Positions 1-9,697 of a stretch of 64,000 nt of DNA are shown here, one piece after another (position 1 is the first letter of the stretch; each line of letters starts with the position of its first letter). The stretch spans positions 12,942,889 through 13,006,888 of the forward strand of contig NC_133289.1 of assembly GCF_005239225.2 (NCBI RefSeq), written 5' to 3'. The notes below the pieces were generated by a model. It worked only from the letters and a program-made list of their open reading frames with translations. It did no database searches and was not told the origin of the DNA. The stretch is from Populus alba. Lineage: Eukaryota; Streptophyta; Magnoliopsida; Malpighiales; Salicaceae. A program made the position numbers and the translations under genes.

Positions 1-1153
1 TGACTCGACACACCTAGAGGAAATTAATATAGATTATACACCTCTAAAGGTCTCCAATTCAATATCAAAGGCATGATTAAGATGAAAATTGTGATAAAAG
101 CAATTATTGAAAACACACACTATTTGTAGCTAGTCTTACCTCCTCAACAACTCTTCATGGAGCAAATATCGACTAACTCGTCCATAGGAGCGACCGATCA
201 GAATGGGATCATTGTCGTTAAGATATACAATGGTATCCCGCCAAACATGCTCAATACACCCATCAAGTCCAAGATCTGAAAATACAACAATTTATACAGG
301 TTAATCCAAACAGGAAAAGAAGTATTTCCAAGCCTACGAATTGCAACAAAAGTTGCATCAAGTGGTAAGAAAAATACCCAGTTTAGATTATTCACTCAAG
401 CTTAGGCAAGTTACAAACGAAGATGGAAAAAAAAAAAAAATGGAAGGCAAAAAATTAGTTTAATATTCCATACGTAATTTAAGTGAAACACACATGGCAT
501 TTGTAATAAAGGGAAAAAATTACTAAATATTTATACCTTTAAATTCATCCTCCCAAACACCATAATTATTAGTAAAAGGAAGATCAGGACCAATAAGTCC
601 AACACTTAACCCCAACTTAGCTGATTCTGCAGCTAAAGCTAATCCTGCTGGACCACAACCAACCACCACCAAATCCAGTTCTCCTCCACCTTCTCCGCTT
701 GTTGCTATCGGCCGCAACTGCAACCGCATAATGAATAACAAAGTTAATATGTTAACATGAAAAGAAAAAGGAAATTAATTAATTAATTAATTAATCAAAA
801 AACACCTTGTCGGCAAGTTTAGACTGTTGACTCATGGCCTTTTTTCGCTGCATTTGTACAAAACCAAGCTCAGAACCACCGGCTTTAATATAATCCTCTT
901 CATCAGCAAACATACCTTCTTTGACAGCAACACTACTACAACTATCATTCATCCCTCGACTACTATTACTACCTCCTCCTGACCTCACTTGACATAAACG
1001 GAATCGTTTATTACTTTTAAAAACACTCTGCTTTGCACTGCTGCTACTCTGTGGCTGTGTTGCTGCTCCTGTTTTAGACCTCCACACAGGACATGGACAT
1101 GACAGCAGCACAGCCGGCATTGCTCCGAAATTCCGAGCTCCCACGCATTCCAT
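1..1153 (-). CDS. LCYE: Lycopene epsilon-cyclase, 5' part (runs off the left edge)
   Basis: Plastid enzyme that puts an epsilon ring on lycopene, the branch step to alpha-carotene and lutein. Three exons are visible, read leftward: 1153-806, 717-537 and 275-140. They join in frame to about 222 residues of a protein usually about 530 long; the next exon lies outside the window. The start ATG at 1153 opens a Ser/Arg-rich stretch with no acidic start, as expected of a transit peptide. Exon 2 carries the FAD/NAD-binding motif VVVGCGPAGLALAAES (about residues 133-148), then IGPDLPFTNNYGVWEDEF. Exon 3 gives KDLGLDGCIEHVWRDT and IGRSYGRVSRYLLHEELL, typical of epsilon rather than beta cyclases. Donors are GTGTTT, GTATAA and GTAAGA. 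The gene is divergent from the TRB gene. The catalytic C-terminal half is not seen, so functionality cannot be judged. Confidence 0.93.
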
Positions 1154-1261
1154 TTCTTAATGTCCGCTATCTTTTTCTTGCTCTCTGCTGCTATTTATGT
1201 GCAAGAACAATCACGCCATTGCTGTTGTTTGGGTAGTTAAAAGAAAATAATCGAGGACAAC

Positions 1262-1276
1262 AACGTCAGTGACGTT
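1262..1276. promoter_or_regulatory. Palindromic double TGACG element upstream of LCYE
   Basis: The sequence AACGTCA-G-TGACGTT is a perfect 7-bp inverted repeat around one base, about 110 bp upstream of the cyclase ATG. Each arm holds a TGACG core, the site of TGA-class bZIP factors. The role is inferred. It may lie in the promoter or in the 5' leader, because the transcription start is not known. Confidence 0.4.
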
Positions 1277-1480
1277 CTTGGAGATTCTTGTTGATTTGAT
1301 TTATTTATCTCACAGTCTTTGTTGAGTTCTTGAAAATACAAATAAATGAAATAATGCCACTGACGGTCAGATCTTTTCTTTTCTTTTTTTGAGGATAGGG
1401 AAGGGAAGGCTGGTTTGGTTTCTCTGCTCTCTAGTCTTTTCCTTGTTCGTCATCTCTTCAACTCTCATCCTCAAGACCGC

Positions 1481-1486
1481 CACGTG
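1481..1486. promoter_or_regulatory. G-box CACGTG in the LCYE/TRB divergent spacer
   Basis: A perfect CACGTG palindrome in the context GCCACGTGGA, 330 bp upstream of the cyclase start. G-boxes bind bZIP and bHLH (PIF/HY5-type) factors and are common in light-regulated photosynthesis and carotenoid genes. A second ACGT core (GACGTC, 1547-1552) lies 60 bp further on. Binding is inferred. Confidence 0.4.
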
Positions 1487-1576
1487 GACGTATTAGATTG
1501 GTGAAGTATTTCAATATAGCCGCTCCTATCTCGAACGGGTCCAAACGACGTCATTTTCTTCCCTTTTTTTACTTGA

Positions 1577-2830
1577 TATATATATTATTAATTAACAATA
1601 ACTATGTTATTTCTCCTTACTGTTTTTTTAGATATAAATCATTGTGAATTAAAGTAGTATTTGCCAGGAAAACTTACTAGGTATGCAGCTAGAGGTAGGA
1701 TTAATTTATTTTATGGAATACATTTTACATTAAACAAATGAATAAGGATAAAATGGTTTGTTTAGATTTTTTTTGGTTGTAGTATAGATATTATTTACTT
1801 TTCAGGAAACAAAGTTTTAATCTTTGGGTTAGGAGTTTTTATTTTATTTTATTAACAAAACGGTGAAGAAACAACCATACCCCTTAAAAGGAAATATGCA
1901 TGTGTTGAGGGTTTCATTATCTTTTTTTTTTTATTGAAACAGTTTAAATATAAGATTATCCTTGGGTTTTGATAAAAACAAGGTTGTATATAAGGGTGTT
2001 TTTATTATTTAATGTGGTTGTCGGACTTAAATACCTAGGTTTGACATGGTTATTAGACTCAAGCACCTTAGGTTTGACATGATTTTCAAACTCATGTCGT
2101 TTGGATCTAACATGCTTATAATATTTATTTTTTAAGGTTTATCTTAAATAACTCATTTTTTTTTCGTAACTCCACTTGATTCTAAGTAAATCCTCCTTTT
2201 TTTTTTTTTTTTGAGCTAAAAAAGAGTGAATTTTTTTTTTACTAAGGTAAGGAAAGTTTTGAGACATGATTTTTTTTTTCCAGCTCCACAATATAGATAT
2301 TTAGATTTTTTAGGATAAATATTATACATACCATTAATAATTTTATATCAATCTTATCATGCTGCACATTTAAAGATTTTTTATTGCTTTGCCAAACCTA
2401 GAAACCTGGTTTGGGGTTGTCATCAAGTTTTGGTATGAATCTGACATGTTTAACAAACCTAAATAATATGTATCTGGCATAGTTGTCATATCTAAAATAT
2501 AGATTTAACAATTATTTAAGTTTATAATAATATAGATCTAACACTTCTAATTATCATTGGAATAATTATCTATATTGTTTATTAATTGACCCGCAGTAAT
2601 GTACGAGTCATCTGCCTAGTACTCCCTAAACTATAAGAGTATTATTAATCTTATCTCCAAACTATTTTTTATAACAATTGCACTCTTAAACTTCTTTGAT
2701 TTTCCGATTAAGAGTTTCTGTTAGAACGCTTAACGGGACAAAATTAAGCTCCTTATAAAAACAAAATTACAATTTGGATGGAAATATGAATTAAAAAAGT
2801 GCTTGTATGTAACGTACAGTAGGGAAATAT
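1577..2830. other. AT-rich spacer between divergent LCYE and TRB genes
   Basis: No gene is seen. The stretch is very A/T-rich with many T-runs. At about 2017-2110 a short motif (GGTTTGACATGGTTATTAGA and variants) recurs two to three times at ~40 bp steps, with weaker relatives near 2400-2500. These look like decayed copies of a dispersed repeat. Confidence 0.5.
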
Positions 2831-3014
2831 GTTTCAGATTTTTCCTCTTTTTTAAGATAGGTCAAATAAGGAGAGGACGACACCGTATCAGGATTTTCGT
2901 TCTCGATTGCAAATTAGGGCTGACAAATCAACGGTTGCGTTGCCTAGCCTAGCCTGATACCTTGAGGTCAAGAACAAGAAGAAGAAGAAGAAGATATCAG
3001 ATGAAAGCATAAAG

Positions 3015-3022
3015 AAACCCTA
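3015..3022 (+). promoter_or_regulatory. Telo-box AAACCCTA just upstream of the TRB start codon
   Basis: AAACCCTA lies 58 bp before the ATG of a gene whose product belongs to the family that binds exactly this motif. A reversed TTAGGG core sits about 100 bp upstream (2914-2919). Telo-boxes usually lie near transcription starts or in 5' leaders of plant housekeeping genes. Autoregulation is inference. Confidence 0.45.
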
Positions 3023-3079
3023 GAAAACGGAAATTTTGAAGGAAAGGAGAGAAAAAGAGAGCGATACAGAGAGAGAGAG

Positions 3080-5500
3080 ATGGGGAATCCAAAGCAAAAG
3101 TGGACATCAGAGGAAGAAGAAGCGTTGAGAGCAGGAGTAGCCAAACACGGTACTGGAAAATGGAAAAACATACAGAGAGACCCTGAGTTCAATCCTTACC
3201 TTTACTCCCGCTCTAATATCGATCTCAAGGTTTCTTCTTCTTCTTCTTCTTCGTCTTGTTGTTGTTGTTGTTGCTGCTGTTGTTGTATCATATTATTATA
3301 TTAATAGGATAAATGGAGGAATATGACTGTTAGTGCCGGTAGCCAAAGCGTTAAGGACAAGTCTCGGACGACAAAAGTGAAATCCATTCCTGATGCTGCT
3401 GCTGCAACTCCACTGCCCAACCCCCAAACTTCTGCTGCTGCTGCCGCCGCTGATATTGTTATCGATGATTATTCGGAAGCCGCAGCAGATTCGAAAACCG
3501 CTCCTAAGTATGTTCTTTTGTATTCCCTTTCAAAAAAAATAAAAATGGAACAAGATTGTTTTGTGAATTCTTGTAAGTTGGTGGCAATTAGGGTAATATC
3601 GTGCCATAGTTCGTATGTATCGTAAGACAAGTATTATAGTTGCTTTGTGTAAAGTAACATAGAATTGTGACGTGCATGCGGCTTGAGAGATCTCTGCAAT
3701 GCAATGATATTTGATTGATTTACTTAATTTGGCAGGTACAATGCCATGATTTTTGAAGCAATTTCAGCCTTTAATGAGCCAAATGGAGCAGATACTAGCG
3801 CAATAATCAGCTACATTGAGGTCCCGATGAATTTCATATCATTAAAATGTGTTTTCCTTTTGTATTTGATAGTCATAGATTTACCATCGAGATAGGTATT
3901 TATTTGCAACATGGAAGAATGATCTTCGTGATTTTGTTATCTCTGGCAATTATGTAGTTGGACATGATGTTGAATATATATGTGCTGTTTATACTGTTGT
4001 CTTCATCTTTTCGAGATTTGGGCTAGAAATGGACTTGCCAAGCATGCCGCATGTTAAATCCTATAGCTGCAATAGGAGAAAACCAATACCCTTGAAATCT
4101 GTCTCACCTAACATGCTGTGCATGGAGAGCAGAGGACAAATCCAAGGTGATATTCCTCTGATTTGTAAAGAGTATCAGGAGCAAGTCACTTCATCCATAT
4201 CCCACACCCCTGTCCATGCATCAGTGGTTGCCATCCCGAAAAGGGAAGAGGAAAGAAAAGAAAAGAAACCACATAATAGACCCCTACAAAAATTTTGTTG
4301 TCATCCGGATGAAACTGGTGAATGATTATGAAAACATAAAATTATGTAAATCAACCATAATTTGCTCGTTGTTATTTCTTATTCGTCATTGTTGATTTTT
4401 CTAGCTCTTTGAATTTTAAGAAATATGACGGGTGTATTTTTTTCCCCCTTGATAATTCATGCAGCAAAGACAAGAGCTACCACAAAATTTTAGGAGGCAA
4501 TTAAGTTCAAGGTTGAGGAGGCTGGTAGCTCAGGAAAAACTTGAAAAGGTGAGTGATCTTGATCTTTCCAGTGGAACTTCTTTACTGATGGTGATATCCC
4601 TAATACTGATGCGCACCTTGTCACACTACTAAATAATTTCTCATAAATTTATAATGTAGAATCAAATTGTTCCCTTTTTTTAATTTTCATTTGCATTTTG
4701 TTGCACTCCTCACCTCTTTGTTCATGCCTTATTCCTTGGACGAGAATTGCAATTGAAGAGCATGTTGCAGCAAGTTAATGTATTTCTCAAAGACGATCAC
4801 TGCCACGTCCCAAAAAACATAAAAACAGAGAGAATGAAGGTTCATATATGGGTTTGTAAAAGTCCATTAGTTATTTGTAATTTCCTTGGAATTAGATGGT
4901 AGTAAACTTGCCACTAGTGATGGCTGCAAAGAAAGTCCTATCTCGTGTTTTTTTTCTTTTGTCCTTCAATGACTGAATTAAAGACTGACATTAAGAGAAG
5001 AAACAGAAAAGCCCAACCTCTTGTGTGTGTTTTTTAGTTTGTCCTGTGAGAATAAATTGCACAAAAGTTATATTGAATAGACATTGTGAGAACATACTGA
5101 ATGGTTTGAAGTTTTAACGAATTAAGTACAGGTCCAAAATTGCTACAAGATAAAGAAAGTTTCTTCGTTTGGGACAAAAACACCAACTCCTAAGAAAGAG
5201 GTGCGTCCTAAGTCTGTACATGACACCGGTGATACTGTCGAAGGAGCAGCAAATGACGCTGCATATAGTGTTGCAGAAGCAGAAAACAAATCATTTGTTG
5301 CAACTGAAGCAGTTAAGGAGTCAGAGAGGGTTTCAAAGATGGCTGAAGACGCAGATTCACTACTGCAGTTGGCCAACGAGATACTTGAGAAATGTAATTC
5401 ATCCTTGCTTCTTCTGTCACTGCTTTTCCACTATCTATTAATTCATGCTCTTATTCTTGATTTGGCAGGCTTACGAGGTGAGATTGTGATCATGGGATGA
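3080..5500 (+). CDS. TRB: Telomere repeat-binding factor, single-Myb-histone (SMH/TRB) type
   Basis: DNA-binding protein of telomeric repeats and promoter telo-boxes, acting in the nucleus. Six exons join in frame: 3080-3229, 3308-3507, 3736-3820, 4465-4548, 5132-5393 and 5469-5500, giving 270 aa (family usually about 280-300). Residues 1-60 form an N-terminal Myb domain: [24 protein letters not shown], then the diagnostic LKDKWRNM across the exon 1/2 junction. Residues 112-183 form a linker-histone H1/H5-like domain ([43 protein letters not shown]). Residues 205-260 are Ala/Glu-rich and probably coiled coil. The end, [10 protein letters not shown], fits family C-termini. Exon 2 encodes Ala runs from GCT/GCC repeats. 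The order Myb, H1, coiled coil is plant-specific. The numbered paralogue cannot be assigned from sequence alone. Confidence 0.93.
3230..3290 (+). repeat. TTC then TTG/CTG microsatellite at the TRB intron 1 donor
   Basis: A (TTC)n tract begins two bases inside intron 1 and passes into (GTT/GCT)n. The whole 78-nt intron 1 is therefore mostly microsatellite, and the donor GTTTCTTC is part of it. Length changes here would alter a very short intron. Confidence 0.75.
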
Positions 5501-6280
5501 GATACGAGCTCAAACCTCTTAAAATGATGAGCTGGAGATGACCCTACAACTAGAATGCATGTAAATAGTGCCTGTTTCTTCCCTCAATTTTTTTTCAGGC
5601 ATGATTAAGCTAAATTATTGGGCTGGTTTTGCGGTAGCTATTATAATGTAATTTCTCAGATAAGATATTCGTGATAGATATTGTAGAAGAAAACATTTAA
5701 TTTTGATGTCCTTAGAGCTCTTGCTCTTTGATTTGACATAGATGCCATTTTGCAGCGGAACGGAATTTTTTTTTCCCTCCCTGCTTGAATCTCTCTTGCT
5801 TAATTCTCGAACCAAAAATTCTTTTGATTTCCTAGACAATGTTTCTCAAGATCTATTAGAATGTGCAAATGCAGTCTGCGTGAGAAGAAAGCCTGAGCTT
5901 TGATTATGTCCTTTCAACTCTAGTTAGATGATCTATAATTTGTCTAACAATGACATTGTTTAGAAAACGACTTGATAGGTGGTCTCCACCATGCTGCCGG
6001 CTGGGTTAAAAAAAATTAATGTAAAAAACGATGCTCAGGTTTTGCTAGTGTTTTAAAGAGAGAAAACATGTGATTAGGATAATACAATCTAATTATGTCT
6101 AATAAGATGGTTTATTTAATTAAAAATAATGATAGCAAGTGGATCGAATTTAAAAAGATGTGATCATGATGACTTGGATTAAAACAAAAACATTTGATTA
6201 TAGGAAAAATATAAAGAAATTTAATTATAAGATAATTTAATATTAGATGATAAAATTAAAAAAAAAATAAAAAAAAAATT
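5501..6280. other. 3' flank of TRB, no gene
   Basis: The first ~400 bp are presumably TRB 3'UTR and downstream DNA. After 6000 the sequence becomes A-rich and merges into degenerate repeats. No coding signal was found on either strand. Confidence 0.5.
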
Positions 6281-6284
6281 GAAC

Positions 6285-6900
6285 TAATATGAGTTAGCAT
6301 GTTAAATTCGCGACTCGAGTCGTGAAGTTGGAATAATTTCAAAAATATAATGATGCTTGATTTTTTGCAATTCAAATGTATAAGGATAAAATCAAAGGGG
6401 AAAAAAACTTAACAAAATAAACTCCAAAAAAATAAAGTTTCAGCAAAGCTAATTAAGTTTACCAACTTTGCGAGCCAAATAATGTGAACGAGATAATTTA
6501 ATAGAAAATATAGTAGAAAAAAATTATAAATTTTAATTATACAAACCAAATATTGAATGACAAAATCAAGAAATATTTAATCTTAAAATAAAAGAAAAAA
6601 AAATTGAGTTAATTTAGGTTAACTTGTCAGACCCGCTACCTAGCTCATAAAACCAGGATAATCTTATAGAAAGGAAAGCAAAGAAAAACATAACCTTTTA
6701 TTTTCAATAAATCAAATATTAAATGATAAAATTAAAAAAAAATTAGAATAAAAAAAATCTAAAAAAAAAACTGATGTTAACTTGGATTAACCTTCAAACC
6801 CGTGATCTGGACCATAAGACTTGAATTACTCTATAAAAAAAAACATAAAGTCTAACTTTTCAATCAATGATAAAATTAAAAAAAATTAATTTAAAAAAAA
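6285..6900. repeat. Degenerate ~150 bp repeat array (family 1), left block
   Basis: At least three diverged units start near 6290, 6615 and 6775. Each has a core of the form GAGTTA(A/G)C-TG-(T/C)-CA-A-CC-G-GACC-G-GTCAT-A-AC--G-ATAA, followed by A-rich DNA ending in a TCAAT-AA--TAATATT-AATGATAAAATTAA-like block. The same unit recurs at 8.0-8.8, 35.0-35.6, 39.7-39.85 and (inverted) 48.9-49.7 kb. Unit boundaries are approximate. Confidence 0.65.
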
Positions 6901-7029
6901 ATCCAAAGTAAAAAATGGCAAATGAAAAACACAAGAAACAAATTTTACATAAAAAAACAAAATGACAACGCACATTTTATTTTTTGTTGGCCAACACGAA
7001 TATTGAGAAGAGGAGAGGGTAAAGAGTGG

Positions 7030-7240
7030 GGAGAAGAAAAAAAAAATGTTGTCGGCATCGCACTGCTGCTCATCTACCAACACACACTGCCTCTCCCGAA
7101 CAACCTCAACGTGCCACTTCCAACGCCACCCGGCATTTGACGGTCAGAGAAAGCCACACTTGTTGCTAGAACATGGCGAGCTTCCTCCACACACGCCAGT
7201 CAAGTTGCCATGCTTGTGTACCTTGGCTTATCGTATTTGT
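7030..7240. other. GC-rich island inside A-rich repeats
   Basis: About 200 bp of balanced-GC sequence interrupts the A-rich array. It holds short open frames on the plus strand but no recognisable protein domain. It resembles in layout the island at 12.94-13.15 kb (A-rich lead, GC-rich block with ACGC/GCCA words, T-rich tail). It is probably part of a non-autonomous dispersed element. No function is assigned. Confidence 0.35.
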
Positions 7241-7599
7241 TCTATGACCAATTTTAATATTTTAAGTTTTAATTATTTTATATCAATATAATTTTATTTT
7301 ATTGTCAAATTATAAATCAACTAATCACTATAATTTTCCTTTAATATTGTTCAAACCTCATATTTAAATAACCAAAATAGATTATCCTAAATAAATGTAA
7401 TGTGAAAAGATTAAATTAAAAAAAAAAAGTGACCAGAAAAAAAAAAAAAAAAACATGAATTCTTTTCTTGTTTGTGCAAATCAGTTACTGAATATATATA
7501 ATTCTTTTAAATTAAAGACTGAACACTTGATAAAGCTTTAAAATTGGTAATTAATATAATATAATATATATGTTTTTAAAAAAATAAAGAATTGAATTT

Positions 7600-7930
7600 T
7601 TTTTAAAAATCCTAATAACGATAAAAATGGAGAAACTCCTTTCAAGAACGGGATGCGGCAATTCCAGCCAAGGAACCGGAGAGCGGTTTGGAGTTCTCTC
7701 TGTGTTTTTTTCGAGGGTCAGGATATTAGTTTGGAAATTACTTTGGAATCCTTTCTATTTGATGGCATTTTATTCAAGCATTCAATCAGCCTGGCATCCC
7801 GTCGGAGCTTAGGAACATTGATGATAGACTGTTTGCTTGGCAGTATCCAAAAACAAGGGTTTTTCTTCTTTCTTCTTTCTTTTTTTTTTTCTTTCCCTGT
7901 CAATCGTAAACTTTTCCTTAGGTAAATCCA
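7600..7930. other. Unassigned moderate-GC block with short plus-strand frames
   Basis: A 200-bp block (about 7627-7830) has ordinary base composition between A-rich repeats and carries overlapping frames of 61 and 90 codons. Neither shows a known motif, and the downstream part is a long T-rich tract. It could be a decayed gene or transposon piece. I see no support for a functional gene. Confidence 0.25.
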
Positions 7931-8039
7931 TAGAAGTCAACTGTGGGTTAGATTTCAAAATTAATTTTAGCTGCTGATAAAAATATAATTTAATTTTAAA
8001 AAGTAAAAAATATTAAAACAATATATTGAATGAATTTAA

Positions 8040-8093
8040 ATTAATTCAACTTAACCTGTTAAATTTATTACTCATATTATTAGATCATGATAA

Positions 8094-8148
<55 letters not shown>

Positions 8149-8800
8149 AAACTCAATTTTCAATCAACCTAATATTAAATGATAAAATTTAAAACAAATT
8201 CAACTAAAAAAATGAGCCGAGTCAACTTGGATTAACCTGCCAAACATAAGTCATAAAACTAGTTTAACCCTATATAAAAAAAATCGAAACAAATTATGAA
8301 ACTCAATTTTCAATTAACCTAATATTGAAGGGTGTAATTATATATATCAATTAAAAAAGAACATAGAAAACCACTTGAGTTAACTGATCAAAATCATGAT
8401 CTGAGTTATGAAGCTAAGATAACCCTCGTGGAATGCAAACTAAAAAGATTATGAAGTCTAATTTACAATTAATTTAATACTAAATGATGAGACTAAAAAA
8501 AAATCAACTAAAAAAAACAAAAAAACCTGAGTCAATTGGTGTAACCTACAACCTGAGTCATAAGACCATAATAACTATATAAAAAACAAATAAAAAAATA
8601 ATATAAATCTTAATTCTCAATTAACCTAATTTTGGAGGATTATATTGAAAAAAATATAACAAAAAAATAATCAAAATTACCCGGGTTAACCTACCAAACT
8701 CATGTCAGAAGACTAAAATAACTACAGAGAAAGCAATTTGAAAAAGATTATAAAGTCTAATTCCAAGTCAACATGTTGAAGAAAAAAAATAACAAAACAA
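8040..8800. repeat. Degenerate ~150 bp repeat array (family 1), main block
   Basis: Five diverged units with cores near 8050, 8230, 8378, 8538 and 8683, spaced about 145-180 bp. Each has TTAACCT--CAAACC-TGA-TCATAAGAC-A--ATAAC-CTAT followed by AAAATTATGAAGTCTAATT-TCAATTAACCTAAT-style sequence. The spacing suggests an old tandem array. Confidence 0.7.
8094..8145. repeat. (TC)n(TA)n compound microsatellite
   Basis: About eleven CT units pass directly into about fifteen TA units, inside the degenerate repeat array. Likely polymorphic. Confidence 0.9.
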
Positions 8801-9697
8801 AATAACTAGTTAACTTATAAAACTATCAACCAGAATGAGACCAGAAAAACTTCATAAACAAAAATAAAAAAAAAAATTATAAAAATTCTATACCTAACAA
8901 ACTCAATATTTAATAAAACAAAAGTTTAAAAAATAAAAAAAAAAATCAACTTTTCATGGTTAATTGCTACATTAAAAAGCCAAATACTTTTAGTATATGT
9001 TATTTAATTAATATGAAATGAAAATGGAATTTCACTTTTACACCCAGTCTACACGTCACTGCTAACTATTCTTTTGGTCTTGATGGTTTTAACAAGAGTC
9101 GCTGGGTGAATAACTAAATAAAATCTCTGAAATTTGGATGGACAGACCATCATAATTTTAGAACTCTGTTTCTAAAACACAACTATTGAAGCTACTGATT
9201 GATTCTAATGTTGAACGACATTTCCTCCCCAGCTACCTTCAGACTTGGATCTACCATTGTCTAGTGGTAGATGGGAGATTCAAAATTGGAAAGCAACTCA
9301 ACAGAGCAGAACCAGTTGATGTTGAAGAAGATAAAATACAGCAATCGCAAATTTAAAAAGGCTTTAAATTGAAGATGCTGGCATGAATAATAGTGGTGAC
9401 ACAAGCCAATAAGCAAGCTATAATCGTGGCATGCAGGTAAGAACAAGTTAGCTGCAACAACTCAGAATAAAACGGGTTATTCAAGCTCACAGCATTATTT
9501 GTGTCCAGAGAACAATTTAAATAGCGAATGACATTGCAATTGCCTCGAAAGCTTAGGCCTATAAAACCACAAAACCTGTTTTCTCAAATACATTGCATAA
9601 TTGATCCTGATGCTGAGGAAAAACAAAAAAGAAAAGAGTGCAGCCACATACCCAGTCAGTCAAAGAAACTACAGAACCAACTTTCAGACATTTCGAT
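8801..9697. other. 3' flank of NMT, no gene
   Basis: 8801-9000 is A-rich repeat residue. From 9000 the composition rises to that of a transcribed 3' flank, and the part next to 9697 probably includes the N-myristoyltransferase 3'UTR. No second gene is seen. Confidence 0.45.

Noticed and set aside
9243..9290. Possible tRNA or SINE head (CTACCATTGTCTAGTGGTAGAT)
   Set aside because: An A-box-like word is present, but the downstream GATTCAAAATTGG is a poor B box and no cloverleaf can be drawn.
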